From: Desulfonatronum thioautotrophicum
Lineage (GTDB): Bacteria; Desulfobacterota; Desulfovibrionia; Desulfovibrionales; Desulfonatronaceae
Length of the DNA: 64,000 nt
NCBI RefSeq assembly: GCF_000934745.1
Contig: NZ_JYNO01000004.1
Coordinates: 389,034 to 453,033 of the forward strand
Reading direction: 5' to 3'
Position 1 is the stretch's first letter. Every line of letters begins with the position of its first letter. A program made the translations under genes and the position numbers. This document shows positions 51,297 through 60,493 of the stretch, piece after piece. The notes under the pieces are model-generated. The model was not told the DNA's origin. It did no database searches and worked only from the letters and a program-made list of their open reading frames with translations.

Positions 51297-51531
51297 TCCA
51301 TTCGCGTAATCAATTTCAACTATCCGTAATTTACTACATCGGAAATATATTGTCTTGCAGTAATACTACATAGGTTGAACGTTACCCTGCAAAATGACCT
51401 TGCCAACCATTTTTGCCTGATTTGCCATCAACATGACAAAAAATTGACCCATTTTTTGTCAGAAAGCCATAACCTACTAAAATACTATAAGAAATTAATT
51501 ATAGGTTTCAACGAAAAATAACGCGAATGGA
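51297..51531. repeat. Inverted repeat pair in an AT-rich spacer
   Basis: TCCATTCGCGTAAT at 51297-51310 and ATAACGCGAATGGA at 51518-51531 are inverted (13 of 14). They enclose 207 bp without an ORF. It may be a small mobile element or a regulatory structure. The rest of 51197-51584 is featureless. Confidence 0.5.
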
Positions 51532-51584
51532 CAGATATAATTTTTTAAAATAATATATTTTTAACATTAAAATTAGGATAATTC

Positions 51585-52718
51585 TTATCTTATTATGCCG
51601 ATTTCTTTAAATGCCGAAACAACAGGTATGACATTATCAGGCCACTTATATCGGTCAGCCAGATCTCTTGCCGCCTTGGACCTAACATCTTTTGGAATTT
51701 GTAGATACTTTTCTATACCTGAAGCCAAAGACTCCTTATCACATGGATTTACAAGCACGCCTGCATATGGATTGTTATCTAAAACTTCCTTAAAATAAGG
51801 CAGATTAGATGCAACAACACCCCTATTTAATGTCAAAGCAGCATGCAGAGCACCACTACCAGTGACCTTTTTATATGGAAAAATTAATAAATCGGTGAGA
51901 TTTATATAATCAGAAAATTCCTGATTTGTAACTTTTCTCGGAATCAATAAACCGCCTATTCTTTCTATATCAAGTCTCAACCTTTCCAAGTCAATGCTGG
52001 AATGTAAGCTGCCAGCGCATAAAAATTGCACTCGGCCGTTTAGCTCGAATAGCGCCTCACAGGCAACATCTAATCCTTTGTACTCACGGATGTTGCCAAC
52101 AAAGCCAACTACAGGTTTGTAAGGGTCAAGTCCAAGTTCTTGAGCAACGATGAATCTCTCTCTCGGTGCGGGGTAAACTCCATCGTAATTACCGTGTTGC
52201 ATAACAACGGACTTGCAGGAGATGGCATAGTTTTTGCGGCATAGCTTTTCGGCCCATTCACTGTGAAAGATTAGTAAATCCGAGTAATTGGCCAGTGTTT
52301 GGTTCCCTGCGAGGTCCATTTCACGGATATTTTCATGTGGTTCTACATTGTGCCAAGTCCAAATAATCTTTTTGTTTCTCTGTTTGAGATAATCCAATCC
52401 CCGTTCAAAACATTCAATTCTTTTTCTGTCAAAATAATTCTGGAATTGTTTTTCAACTTGCATTGATAAGCGCCACGTACCCTTGATGTCAGAGTAGCGG
52501 AGACGATCAAGCCATGGGACCAGATTATTCCTCCATGTCAATTCTGGCCAGTGAAAATGGACACAATCAAAAGAATCAACATTGATATTCTTGAAATCTA
52601 TATCATGCTTCAGATTAACTGAAAGCTCAATATTGTATGAGGTAAGTGCATTGTAAAATAGATCTATATAAGGATTGCCGGAATATTTTCCTGGCATGCT
52701 TGCAAATCGGTATAACAT
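51585..52718 (-). CDS. Glycosyltransferase family 4-type protein
   Basis: A 377-residue GT-B enzyme. Seen: LYRFASMPGKYSGNPYIDLF, FERGLDYLKQRNKKIIWTWH, VVGFVGNIREYKGLDVACEA, LFELNGRVQFLCAGSL, LLIFPYKKVTGSGALHAALT (donor-side G-S-G-A-L motif). AT-rich. Similar to enzymes placed in biofilm polysaccharide (GumK/WcaC-like) groups; the donor is unknown. Upstream of the GT at 50015 with a 388-bp spacer containing an inverted repeat. Confidence 0.85.
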   Translation of the reverse strand: MLYRFASMPGKYSGNPYIDLFYNALTSYNIELSVNLKHDIDFKNINVDSFDCVHFHWPELTWRNNLVPWLDRLRYSDIKGTWRLSMQVEKQFQNYFDRKRIECFERGLDYLKQRNKKIIWTWHNVEPHENIREMDLAGNQTLANYSDLLIFHSEWAEKLCRKNYAISCKSVVMQHGNYDGVYPAPRERFIVAQELGLDPYKPVVGFVGNIREYKGLDVACEALFELNGRVQFLCAGSLHSSIDLERLRLDIERIGGLLIPRKVTNQEFSDYINLTDLLIFPYKKVTGSGALHAALTLNRGVVASNLPYFKEVLDNNPYAGVLVNPCDKESLASGIEKYLQIPKDVRSKAARDLADRYKWPDNVIPVVSAFKEIGIIR

Positions 52719-52751
52719 GATAAATTGTAATTTATAATATATTACATATAT

Positions 52752-53672
52752 TTATTTTTTTGTATTTTCTTTTGCAGCAATAATCTGGCCAAGCAAATTA
52801 GAAGATTCAATCATCATTTCTAACCATCTATATGAATGAGGAAAAAATAACCTATTTATTTTGTATGAGAAGTGCAAAGTCAACCATTTTTTTACCATCC
52901 ATAAGGGGTAATCTAAAATCTTTTTTGAAGGAGCAATGAAAGCTTTTTTTTCATAACGTCCATTACTATATTGTAATTTTTTTATATAATTCAATGTCAT
53001 TCGTTCTTTGGTGATGAAATGTTTTACATTGCTACGAGGAATCCATGTGATGTCCCAACCAGATGATCTTATGTCACTGATTACCTTTGCATCCTCTCCA
53101 CTTATGATCAAATTGCCTTTTCGGCCTAGTTCAGAATCAAATTTTATATCTTTCAAGATTTTAGCGCGAAAAGCCATATTGGCACCGTAAGGGTTTTGTC
53201 CGGAACGTAAAATATGTTCCTGGTCCCCAAAATCTCTGAGAGCGTAGTATTTTCCAATTTTCTCTAAATTGTCACTTAGCCACTTAGGAGGTGAAACCTC
53301 GAACCAGGGCAATACTTTTCCACCAATTACAGCCGTATTGGGTAAACGTCGAAAGCCATCAAGTGTAACGGAAATCCACTGGGAATCCACCAAAACATCA
53401 TCATCAGTCCAGAGAATGTATTCTCCACGCGCCCTGGCAACTGCGGCATTGCGGGCATTGGACAAACCCTGCTCAGGCTCAAAAATTCTGACTATGGGCA
53501 ATGCGTCAAAGTGTTTAGATATGATTTCATCGGTATTATCCGTGCAGTTGTTATTAACAACAATCAGTTCCCAGGAAATAACTGAGGGAATGATCAGTTT
53601 ATTCATTCTCTGCAAGGTCTGATCAAGAAGGTCGGCACGATTCCAGGTGCAGATGGCGACTGTAATGTCCAT
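52752..53672 (-). CDS. Glycosyltransferase family 2 protein
   Basis: A 306-residue GT-A enzyme. Seen: MDITVAICTWNRADLLDQTL, LIVVNNNCTDNTDEIISKHF, QGLSNARNAAVARARGEYIL, and the metal-binding WTDDDVLVD (DxD). C-terminal part has FPHSYRWLEMMIESSNLLG without clear membrane helices. AT-rich. Typical of O-antigen and capsule clusters. The acceptor is unknown. Confidence 0.9.
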   Translation of the reverse strand: MDITVAICTWNRADLLDQTLQRMNKLIIPSVISWELIVVNNNCTDNTDEIISKHFDALPIVRIFEPEQGLSNARNAAVARARGEYILWTDDDVLVDSQWISVTLDGFRRLPNTAVIGGKVLPWFEVSPPKWLSDNLEKIGKYYALRDFGDQEHILRSGQNPYGANMAFRAKILKDIKFDSELGRKGNLIISGEDAKVISDIRSSGWDITWIPRSNVKHFITKERMTLNYIKKLQYSNGRYEKKAFIAPSKKILDYPLWMVKKWLTLHFSYKINRLFFPHSYRWLEMMIESSNLLGQIIAAKENTKK

Positions 53673-53753
53673 GGTGGTTTAGGGTATTATAAGATTTAGA
53701 AATGTGTTAGCGATCTGGAAATTTCTAGTCCTAGAGATTTTCAATCTTTTTGT

Positions 53754-54776
53754 TCATCTCTTGGCTAGGTATTGCTGTGCTATTTCAAAAGCTTCTTCAA
53801 GTGTTTCAGCAGATCGGCACAACCCTTCTCCGGAGCACCAGGCATCCCGGAAATTGCTGATTTTTCCATAGCTGTTATCTAGGACTACATGTGGGATATT
53901 CAGCAACGTACTCATGATATGACCATGCAGCCTGTCTGTGATGACGACCTTGCCCTGGCTCAGAACATCACACCCCCGCCTGAACCTCTCCCTGGCCAGC
54001 CGATTGTAAATTGGCAATTTGAGGTTTTGCAGGAAAGCGAGTTTTCGAGGATAGTTGTAAAGCAGCCTGTCAATCCTTGCGGATAGGCGCTTGGTGCGGG
54101 TCATAGGCTCGTCCAGCCAGTCAAATGAGTGAAATAAGTTGTCCTTATGCTGACCAGTTGGGCTCTTAATCACTTTTTCCTTATCTGTTCGCAGCAAGCC
54201 CAGAATCTCATATTTTGGATTTCTTGGACGTTTGACCGAACCGATGCACAGGGCCATGTCGGTGCAGAGTGATGAGCTTCCGTCATGGATTTTTTTTGCT
54301 AATTCAAGACTTTGTGCATCCCGGACCAGTAAATGAAAATCAGGGTGTTTTCTAGCTACCTGGCTAAATTGATTAAAATGCTTTACTTCTTGAAAATGAA
54401 CCGATTGGGGAAGTTGGATAATTCGATTATTCAAATAGTGCCCAACAACAAACTCGCGTAATGCCTGATGACGCAAATAGAGGTCGCCTAAATTTCCACC
54501 ACCATGTATTAGGATGATGGTTTCCTTAGTGAATTGTGGTTTAGTCTTATTGATGAGCCCATAATCATCTACAAAAATGATCTTTGAAGCATGGTATTTT
54601 TTAAGATAGGCTATTTCACCAAGCCAGATTGCACTATCACCAGTATTAGGATGATTTGGAAAGTCTAAAAGAGCGATTGGAGCACGTGGAGGGATCAGAT
54701 GGCCAATGACTTCATGGACAATTTCCTTGTATTTTCGAATTTCGGGTGCAATTTTCATTATCTCAATATGATTCAT
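53754..54776 (-). CDS. Polysaccharide pyruvyl transferase-like protein
   Basis: A 340-residue protein of the pyruvyltransferase (CsaB/WcaK) family. Seen: LLDFPNHPNTGDSAIWLGEI, ILIHGGGNLGDLYLRHQALR, IIQLPQSVHF, HLLVRDAQSLELAKKI and the C-terminal KVVITDRLHGHIMSTLLNIP. The RLHGHIMS motif is characteristic. The start at 54776 overlaps the wzt stop (ATGA), so translation is coupled; the open frame extends 19 codons further. Known: the family adds pyruvate ketals to sugars from phosphoenolpyruvate; some members use other chemistry. Confidence 0.88.
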   Translation of the reverse strand: MNHIEIMKIAPEIRKYKEIVHEVIGHLIPPRAPIALLDFPNHPNTGDSAIWLGEIAYLKKYHASKIIFVDDYGLINKTKPQFTKETIILIHGGGNLGDLYLRHQALREFVVGHYLNNRIIQLPQSVHFQEVKHFNQFSQVARKHPDFHLLVRDAQSLELAKKIHDGSSSLCTDMALCIGSVKRPRNPKYEILGLLRTDKEKVIKSPTGQHKDNLFHSFDWLDEPMTRTKRLSARIDRLLYNYPRKLAFLQNLKLPIYNRLARERFRRGCDVLSQGKVVITDRLHGHIMSTLLNIPHVVLDNSYGKISNFRDAWCSGEGLCRSAETLEEAFEIAQQYLAKR

Positions 54777-56092
54777 GCAACCTCCTGCGCAAACAGATTC
54801 TTCACATCTTCTGTATTTTTTTTCATCTGCCACTCGTGATCAACATAGACAGTGCAATATCCTCTTTGAGGAATTTTTGAGGTGCTGAAAAATATTGAAT
54901 CACAGACCGTAAACATGATGGCTCCAGGTATATGATCAAGTTTTTCTTTTTTTGAATGTATGGCCACTGCCACGCGGTAATTGCCGACAGCAAAAGGAAT
55001 CCTTGGGATAATGCACGTGATTGTACCGCTACGTCCTGATGAGTGGACTATGAAACCGTTCAAACCTGTATTGATGCTAGTAACAGCGACCCCAAACTCA
55101 TCATAAACTGTAAATGTAAGAAGTAGATCATCCAGGTCCCTGACAGCGGTGTAGTCGAAATAAAAGGAAACCGGCTCCCCGGCGATGATGGTCTCTATAC
55201 GATCTCCGTGCTTGTTGACCAGATAAGCGTCAGTGAGTCGCAATTCACCACTCCCCTTACGATCCGGATTGTCCATTGAAAATGCATCATTCTTGTTGAG
55301 ACATAGGCTTGAAAGATATCTTTGGATAACTTCACGAGAAACTCCTTCATCCACCATCAACCCATTTCTGAGTGCATATGCCCTGACACACAAGTTTTGA
55401 ACCGCCCCCATGTTGTGGCTGACAAAAAGCACAGTTCTTCCGCCACTGGCAACGTCCTGCATCTTTCCGAGACATTTCTTTTGAAATTCCGCGTCACCTA
55501 CCGCCAGCACCTCATCGACAATCAGGATTTCCGGCTCCAGATGGGCGGCCACGGCAAAGGCCAGCCTGACCTTCATCCCGGAGCTGTAGCGCTTGACCGG
55601 GGTGTCCAGGAAGCGCTCCACGCCGGAGAAATCCACGATCTCATCGAACTTGCCGTCGATCTCGGCCTTTTTCATGCCCAGGATGGTCCCGTTCATGTAC
55701 ACGTTTTCCCGGCCGGACAGTTCCGGGTGAAAGCCCGTGCCCACTTCCAGCAGACTGGAAACCCGACCGCGGATTTCGATTTCGCCGGTGGTGGGTTCGG
55801 TGATCCGGGAGAGGATCTTGAGCAGGGTGGACTTGCCCGCGCCGTTGCGGCCGATGAAACCGACCACCTCGCCGCGTTTGATCTCAAAGGAGACATCCCT
55901 CAACGCCCAGAGGATGTCGTCGGATTCCTCTTTGGTGTTGAAGGTGTTCAGGCTTTTCAGGCGACGGAAGTTGCGCAGGGGGGCCTTGATCAGGTTCATG
56001 GCCGAGCCGACCAGGGTGTCCGCCTTTTCGGCCTGGGTGCCGATGCGGTAGGCTTTGCTGAGGTTTTGGACTTTGATGGCGATATCGTTCAT
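54773..56092 (-). CDS. wzt: ABC transporter ATPase for polysaccharide export (Wzt)
   Basis: Energises export of a finished polysaccharide through Wzm. 439 residues. Seen: Walker A GRNGAGKSTLLKILS, the signature YSSGM in VKRYSSGMKVRLAFAVAAHL, Walker B ILIVDEVLAVGD, H-loop SHNMGAVQ, and a C-terminal Wzt-type beta-sandwich (about residues 270-420) that recognises the modified end of the glycan. Follows wzm on the same strand but 197 bp of repeat sequence lies between, and no ribosome site precedes its ATG. A carbohydrate-binding C-domain implies a chemically capped O-antigen-like chain. Confidence 0.93.
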   Translation of the reverse strand: MNDIAIKVQNLSKAYRIGTQAEKADTLVGSAMNLIKAPLRNFRRLKSLNTFNTKEESDDILWALRDVSFEIKRGEVVGFIGRNGAGKSTLLKILSRITEPTTGEIEIRGRVSSLLEVGTGFHPELSGRENVYMNGTILGMKKAEIDGKFDEIVDFSGVERFLDTPVKRYSSGMKVRLAFAVAAHLEPEILIVDEVLAVGDAEFQKKCLGKMQDVASGGRTVLFVSHNMGAVQNLCVRAYALRNGLMVDEGVSREVIQRYLSSLCLNKNDAFSMDNPDRKGSGELRLTDAYLVNKHGDRIETIIAGEPVSFYFDYTAVRDLDDLLLTFTVYDEFGVAVTSINTGLNGFIVHSSGRSGTITCIIPRIPFAVGNYRVAVAIHSKKEKLDHIPGAIMFTVCDSIFFSTSKIPQRGYCTVYVDHEWQMKKNTEDVKNLFAQEVA

Positions 56093-56099
56093 ATTTATG

Positions 56100-56286
56100 T
56101 TCTAAGTGTTTTTAGCTCTCGCCCGCTCGCGGACTCGCTTGAGACGCGGAGCAAAGGCAGGAGGGTTTTATTGCTCCAAGGTGGAGCAATGGGAAGGGGT
56201 CCGTTTTGGGGCTTGCAATATTTATTCCTCACTGTGTCTCTGTGTCTCAGAGACTCTAGCGAGTCTTCGAGCGGGCGTGAGACCAT
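56100..56286 (-). repeat. Repeat insertion between wzm and wzt
   Basis: CTCGCCCGCTCGCGGACTCG with CTTGAGACG at 56117-56145 and AGCGAGTCTTCGAGCGGGCG at 56258-56277, the same modules as at 25064 and 26338. GCTCCAAGGTGGAGC (56171-56185) is an inner hairpin. Confidence 0.7.
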
Positions 56287-56289
56287 TCA

Positions 56290-57138
56290 TTATGCTACGT
56301 CGGCGAAGACATGTTCCTTGCGCCGGAAGTACAGGGTGCCGGTGATGAACAGGAGAACGGCCACCAGGGTGCCGATGGCGATGAAGTCCCAGGGCATGGA
56401 CCGGGTGCCCAGCAGGGCGGCGCGGAAGCCTTCGATCACTCCGACCATGGGGTTCAGGGCGTAAATGTATTGAAACCGCTCCGGGATCAGGCTGGCCGGG
56501 TAGACCACCGGGGCGGCGTACATCAGGAGCTGCACCGCGAACATGATCCCGTAGTTCACATCCCGGTATTGAATGGCCATGGCCGTAAGCCAGAGCCCGA
56601 GGCCGGTGGCGGTCATGGTCATGATCAGGATGAGCAGAGGCAAGGCCAGTATGCCAAGGTTGGGGAGCAAGCCGTAGCCAAGGAGCAGGAGGCCGAGGAT
56701 GCCCAGGGCGATGCAGAAATCCACCATCCGGGCTCCGATGATGGCCAGAGGCATGATCAGACGGGGAAAATAGATCTTGCTGATGATGTGGGCATTGGTA
56801 ACCATGCTGGCCGTGCCTTCGGTCAGGCAGTTGGCAAAATAGGTCCAGGGCACCAGGGCCACGAAGGTGAACACGGCGTAGGGCGCGCCGTCGCTTTCCA
56901 CGCCCACCAGGCGGCCGAAAATCAACGTGAAGACCAGCATGGTGGCCACGGGCTGCAGGACGGCCCAGCCCACGCCGATGGCGCTCTGGGCATAACGGAC
57001 CTTGATGTTTCGCCAGATCATGAACCAGAGCAGATCGCGGTACTCGTAAAGCTCCCTGAAGTCGATGCCCCGCCAGCCGACATGAGGTTTGATGACAACC
57101 CGAGGCAATGTTTTGCTATTTTGCATGGCATATTCCAT
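56290..57138 (-). CDS. wzm: ABC transporter permease for polysaccharide export (Wzm)
   Basis: A 282-residue ABC-2-type membrane protein with six hydrophobic segments. Seen: LYEYRDLLWFMIWRNIKVRY, SAIGVGWAVLQPVATMLVFT, GVESDGAPYAVFTFVALVPW, YFPRLIMPLAIIGARMVDFC, and ALNPMVGVIEGFRAALLGTR, standard for the Wzm family. The start is 57138 or M5 (57126). Pairs with the downstream ATPase. Together they would export an O-antigen-type glycan to the periplasm for ligation. Confidence 0.93.
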   Translation of the reverse strand: MEYAMQNSKTLPRVVIKPHVGWRGIDFRELYEYRDLLWFMIWRNIKVRYAQSAIGVGWAVLQPVATMLVFTLIFGRLVGVESDGAPYAVFTFVALVPWTYFANCLTEGTASMVTNAHIISKIYFPRLIMPLAIIGARMVDFCIALGILGLLLLGYGLLPNLGILALPLLILIMTMTATGLGLWLTAMAIQYRDVNYGIMFAVQLLMYAAPVVYPASLIPERFQYIYALNPMVGVIEGFRAALLGTRSMPWDFIAIGTLVAVLLFITGTLYFRRKEHVFADVA

Positions 57139-57183
57139 GATAAGGATTGATTAGATGTTTTTGAGTAATACTTGTTGAATGAT

Positions 57184-58515
57184 TTAGAGTTGCTCAATTC
57201 GATGTCGAATAGAGGAAATTATGTTTTCAAAATCAAAGGTGCCAATATCATAGTCCATAACCAACCGTTTTTTCTTTTTTTTAAGTAGGCAAATTTCATT
57301 CAAGTATCTAGAAGCACCTTCAATGTCGTGAGGGGAAAAAACTATCCCGAATCTATGGTCTTCAATCATTTTCGCCAGTGCGCTATCCTCTTCGCATATC
57401 GCCAGTACGGGTTTATTGAAATAGATATACTCATAGAGTTTGGATGGGATCTGGGTCTTTGTGTCCGGCTGGATCAGTACGAGAACGTCGGCGGCTTGCA
57501 TGTAGCCCAGACAATCCTTGTGGGGCATGAAGGGCAGGGTCGTGAAGTTTTCCTGGATATTCAGTTCCGCGCAGCGTGCTGGGAGGTCGTAGTCCACGTC
57601 AATTTTACCAATCTGGTAAAAATTAGCCTGCATGCTCTGCTGTTTGTTGTGCTTGGCCAGTGCCTGAAGAAGCATGCCCGGATCTCTTTTGGCATACAGC
57701 GTGCCAGCGTGGAGCAGGTTCAAATGATCATGGGGCAGTTCTTGTGTCGAAATATTCTCAAAGTCCGTCGAATCATAACCGTTGGTCACGCAGATCAGCT
57801 TGTGCTGATGGCGCGGGTAGCGCTTGATGAATGCATTCAGCAAGTGGGTTGTGTTCAGAAAAACAAGGTCAGACCGCTGGACGACAAAGCGCTCCATGAG
57901 GCTATCCAGTTTCTGGACCAGGGGGTGCGTGGTGACATAGGGGTTTTCGGACCAGGGGTCGCGAAAGTCGGTGATCAATTTGGCGCTACTGAATGATTTC
58001 AGCAAAGCCCCCACGATCAAGGCCGTCCAGGGAGTACCGGTAGCCAATATGATATCGGGTTTTTCCCGTTTGATGACGGTATACCCTTTCCGTACTGCTG
58101 GAAACAGCCACGGGCGTGCAAAATCCGGGAACAAAAGCAGTTGATCCAAAAGTTCCTTGATGGAGGCACTCGGGGTGGGGCGGTCCTGGGGGGGCTGAGG
58201 GGTTTCAGGTGTCGTGCGCTGATCCGGGCTGGGCTTGAAACAATTCACCGCCTTGGCAATGGCTTGCTTCACCCGAAGCAGGAGCGCATGCAAATTCCAA
58301 CTGGTTGGTATCCGGTAAATGGTTTCATTGCCATGTGTTTCAGTGGAGTTGGCGGCGGTTTCAACAAAAGAGGGATAGCACCGGGGTTCAGTTGTCATGA
58401 CGATAGACCTGAACCCTTCCAGGTTTCTCATGATTTTCTTGACCCTGTTGACAGCAGGCATTGCTGAGCCTGTTGCCGGAGGATAATAATAGGCTATATA
58501 GAGTATTTTTTTCAT
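57184..58515 (-). CDS. Glycosyltransferase family 4-type protein
   Basis: A 443-residue GT-B enzyme. Seen: MKKILYIAYYYPPATGSAMP, LDQLLLFPDFARPWLFPAVR, AKLITDFRDPWSENPYVTTH, LICVTNGYDSTDFENI, LLHAGTLYAKRDPGMLLQAL, VLVLIQPDTKTQIPSKLYEY. The start at 58515 (MKKILYIAYY) is chosen because the preceding ten codons lack similarity. Ends 46 bp before wzm on the same strand. Members of this type occur in capsule and S-layer glycan clusters; the donor is unknown. Confidence 0.88.
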   Translation of the reverse strand: MKKILYIAYYYPPATGSAMPAVNRVKKIMRNLEGFRSIVMTTEPRCYPSFVETAANSTETHGNETIYRIPTSWNLHALLLRVKQAIAKAVNCFKPSPDQRTTPETPQPPQDRPTPSASIKELLDQLLLFPDFARPWLFPAVRKGYTVIKREKPDIILATGTPWTALIVGALLKSFSSAKLITDFRDPWSENPYVTTHPLVQKLDSLMERFVVQRSDLVFLNTTHLLNAFIKRYPRHQHKLICVTNGYDSTDFENISTQELPHDHLNLLHAGTLYAKRDPGMLLQALAKHNKQQSMQANFYQIGKIDVDYDLPARCAELNIQENFTTLPFMPHKDCLGYMQAADVLVLIQPDTKTQIPSKLYEYIYFNKPVLAICEEDSALAKMIEDHRFGIVFSPHDIEGASRYLNEICLLKKKKKRLVMDYDIGTFDFENIISSIRHRIEQL

Positions 58516-58632
58516 GGTAATCGTAAAAAGGGCATTGTAAATCAAATCAATAGAAATATACGGGAATTATTATTTTTGATAGACTTTCTTCTTTATTTCC
58601 CAAAAATATTATGGAGGAAGATAAAAACATCC

Positions 58633-59928
58633 TCATCTTGATTCAGTACTCGCCTGCATCTTTTTTACGTATATAAAATTAATCAATATTAGCAAATAAA
58701 AGAAGCCTTCATGGTAGTGTGCTGAAAGTGCCAAAGCACTGACAGCAAATCCTACAAAAGAGACCAGCAAGGCCTCGTTCATCAGGTAGAGGTAGTGCTT
58801 TTCATGCCCAGGTTGCATCCAAAGCTGCATGGGTTTCTTGCGCCAGAGCGTCATGATGGCCGTAAGATAAATACCAATGTAGACGATGAAGGCCAAAACG
58901 CCGTTTTCCGCGCCGACCTCAATATAGGCGTTGTGCGCAACCCTGGCAGGGTACGGGGAATAGTTGGGAAAGGCCGGGCCGAAGGATGCCAGGCCCACAC
59001 CGATGAGGGGATGGGCCTTCATCATTTCCAGGCCGGCGTTCCAGGCCTGGAAACGGGTTTGGGCTGTTGTCGTTTCATCGACAGACCGGATGTCCTGAGC
59101 CCTGTCCCGCATGACGTCGCCAGCCTGCCATTGATAGGCCACAATAAACAAGGGGATCAGCAAAACACCGATCCATTTTTTTGGGGAGCGAAGCACGGTT
59201 ATGGCCAGGATGGTTGCCAGTCCGATCAGCCCGCCACGGGACCCCGTGAGAAAAACAGCATGCCACCCAAAGGGGATGATCAGCCAGAGTCCGTACCGGA
59301 TGATCAGGTTCTTGTAGTAAAAGCCCAGGAAATACAAAAATGGCAGGCCCATGACCACGAGCAGGGCAAAGAAATTTTCATCCGTGAAATGCCCCCCGGC
59401 AGGGGACCAGGGCCCCCCGATCCGGCCCCAGGCCATGCCGGTGAGGTACTGCTTGTTGATCCAATAGATCAGGTAGGCGACGGAAAAAACCATCACCAGG
59501 CTCAGGTACCTGAATTTGCGATCATCGTTGATACAGAGCACGGCGATGAAATAAAAGAGAAAAATATTAATGGTCAATTTATACAGCCAGGCCGGGTCAA
59601 AGTGCCTGGGGCCCGGTCCATACTCTACATACGGCCCGAACAGGTAGGAGAGAGTCATGCAGGCCAGCAGAATCACGAGAAAGAGGTTGATTCTGGTCTT
59701 GAGAAAGGTGGTGCCGATGTCGTGCCGTGCGATAGCGAGGACAAAGCCGGCGATCGTGGCCAGGGCAACGAGCTGAAACGGTCTCAAACCCTCAAAGGCC
59801 CACCACCAGATGTGTTGAGGCCCCAACAGGACCAGTACGTAGGCTGCCATGACCCCGATCCAGGGCATTTTCAGGGCTGTCAAGCATGTGCTGCCCAGTA
59901 TCAGGAGAGCTATAATCTTGCCCATCAA
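58633..59928 (-). CDS. O-antigen ligase family protein (exosortase-associated O-glycosylation ligase type)
   Basis: A 431-residue multi-pass membrane protein with about twelve hydrophobic segments. Seen: MPWIGVMAAYVLVLLGPQHI, WWWAFEGLRPFQLVALATIA, WSPAGGHFTDENFFALLVVM, ARVAHNAYIEVGAENGVLAF with the family's periplasmic loop RVAHNAYIEVG. Known: this subtype accompanies exosortase/EPS systems (Wzy_C fold) and may attach glycans to proteins or lipid carriers. Position next to Wzm/Wzt and the TIGR03790 fusion fits. Whether it ligates the exported chain to PEP-CTERM proteins is inference. Confidence 0.9.
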   Translation of the reverse strand: MMGKIIALLILGSTCLTALKMPWIGVMAAYVLVLLGPQHIWWWAFEGLRPFQLVALATIAGFVLAIARHDIGTTFLKTRINLFLVILLACMTLSYLFGPYVEYGPGPRHFDPAWLYKLTINIFLFYFIAVLCINDDRKFRYLSLVMVFSVAYLIYWINKQYLTGMAWGRIGGPWSPAGGHFTDENFFALLVVMGLPFLYFLGFYYKNLIIRYGLWLIIPFGWHAVFLTGSRGGLIGLATILAITVLRSPKKWIGVLLIPLFIVAYQWQAGDVMRDRAQDIRSVDETTTAQTRFQAWNAGLEMMKAHPLIGVGLASFGPAFPNYSPYPARVAHNAYIEVGAENGVLAFIVYIGIYLTAIMTLWRKKPMQLWMQPGHEKHYLYLMNEALLVSFVGFAVSALALSAHYHEGFFYLLILINFIYVKKMQASTESR

Positions 59929-59954
59929 CGCCTACCAATATGACACACGTTATC

Positions 59955-60040
59955 AATCCGTTGAAAAACTTCTAATTGCTGGGTCGCGGCAAAAAGTTTT
60001 TTTGAATGGACTGTGGAAAAGAACTTTTCAGCACCCAGTT
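59955..60040 (-). mobile_element. Internally deleted copy of element A
   Basis: ATCCGTTGAAAAACTTC, AATTGCTGGGTCGCGGCAA, then directly GAATGGACTGTGGAAAAG and CTTTTCAGCACCC, the two ends of element A with the middle (about 70 bp) lost. Confidence 0.65.
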
Positions 60041-60337
60041 ATCCAATTGCTGGCTGTTGCGCATCATGTCCAGGTGAACTTCGTGGTTGAGGACATCCGG
60101 CCTGGCGCAGGTCCGCACGATACCCGGTGTCGCGGTACAGGACTACTGATCCGTGCTGCGCTTTGCAATTCCTTGGCCATAGTCCAAGGAAGAAAAAGGC
60201 GGCGGTGGGCCATCCAGATGAAACCTCTTGATTCAAGGTGGTTAGAACTACTCGCAACATCCACTGGTCACCTCGCGCTCCCCAGATGAATCACTGCCAA
60301 GTGAGGTACAGCTGGATGGCTCGAAGAAGAAAGAGGT
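60041..60337. other. Intergenic, nothing recognised
   Basis: Several short frames on both strands but none with family motifs, start signals or consistent codon bias. Confidence 0.35.
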
Positions 60338-60490
60338 TCAGTCCGCATTATCCGGACTCGTCTGACGGAACCCGATCCGCGTTGTGCCCAGCGTGAAGCC
60401 GCCCTGCCAGGCGCCGGCCATGGGTTCTGGTTCCTGCCGGGCAATGTATTGGAGTCGTGGCAAAACATCTTGCGAAGGACGATTGAGCAT
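60338..60490 (-). CDS. Small ORF coupled to the fusion gene (50 aa)
   Basis: Begins three bases after the stop of the large fusion gene (TGA ACC ATG) and encodes MLNRPSQDVLPRLQYIARQE, AGAWQGGFTLGTTRIGFRQT, then a stop. The AWQGGFTLGTTRIGF segment looks like a short beta hairpin. No ribosome site, no family match. It could be a coupled small protein or the remnant of a longer C-terminus lost by frameshift. Weak evidence. Confidence 0.3.
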   Translation of the reverse strand: MLNRPSQDVLPRLQYIARQEPEPMAGAWQGGFTLGTTRIGFRQTSPDNAD

Positions 60491-60493
60491 GGT

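Noticed and set aside
55322..56464. 380-codon plus-strand frame across wzt and wzm
   Set aside because: Spans two real genes and the repeat between them; no start signal or motifs.
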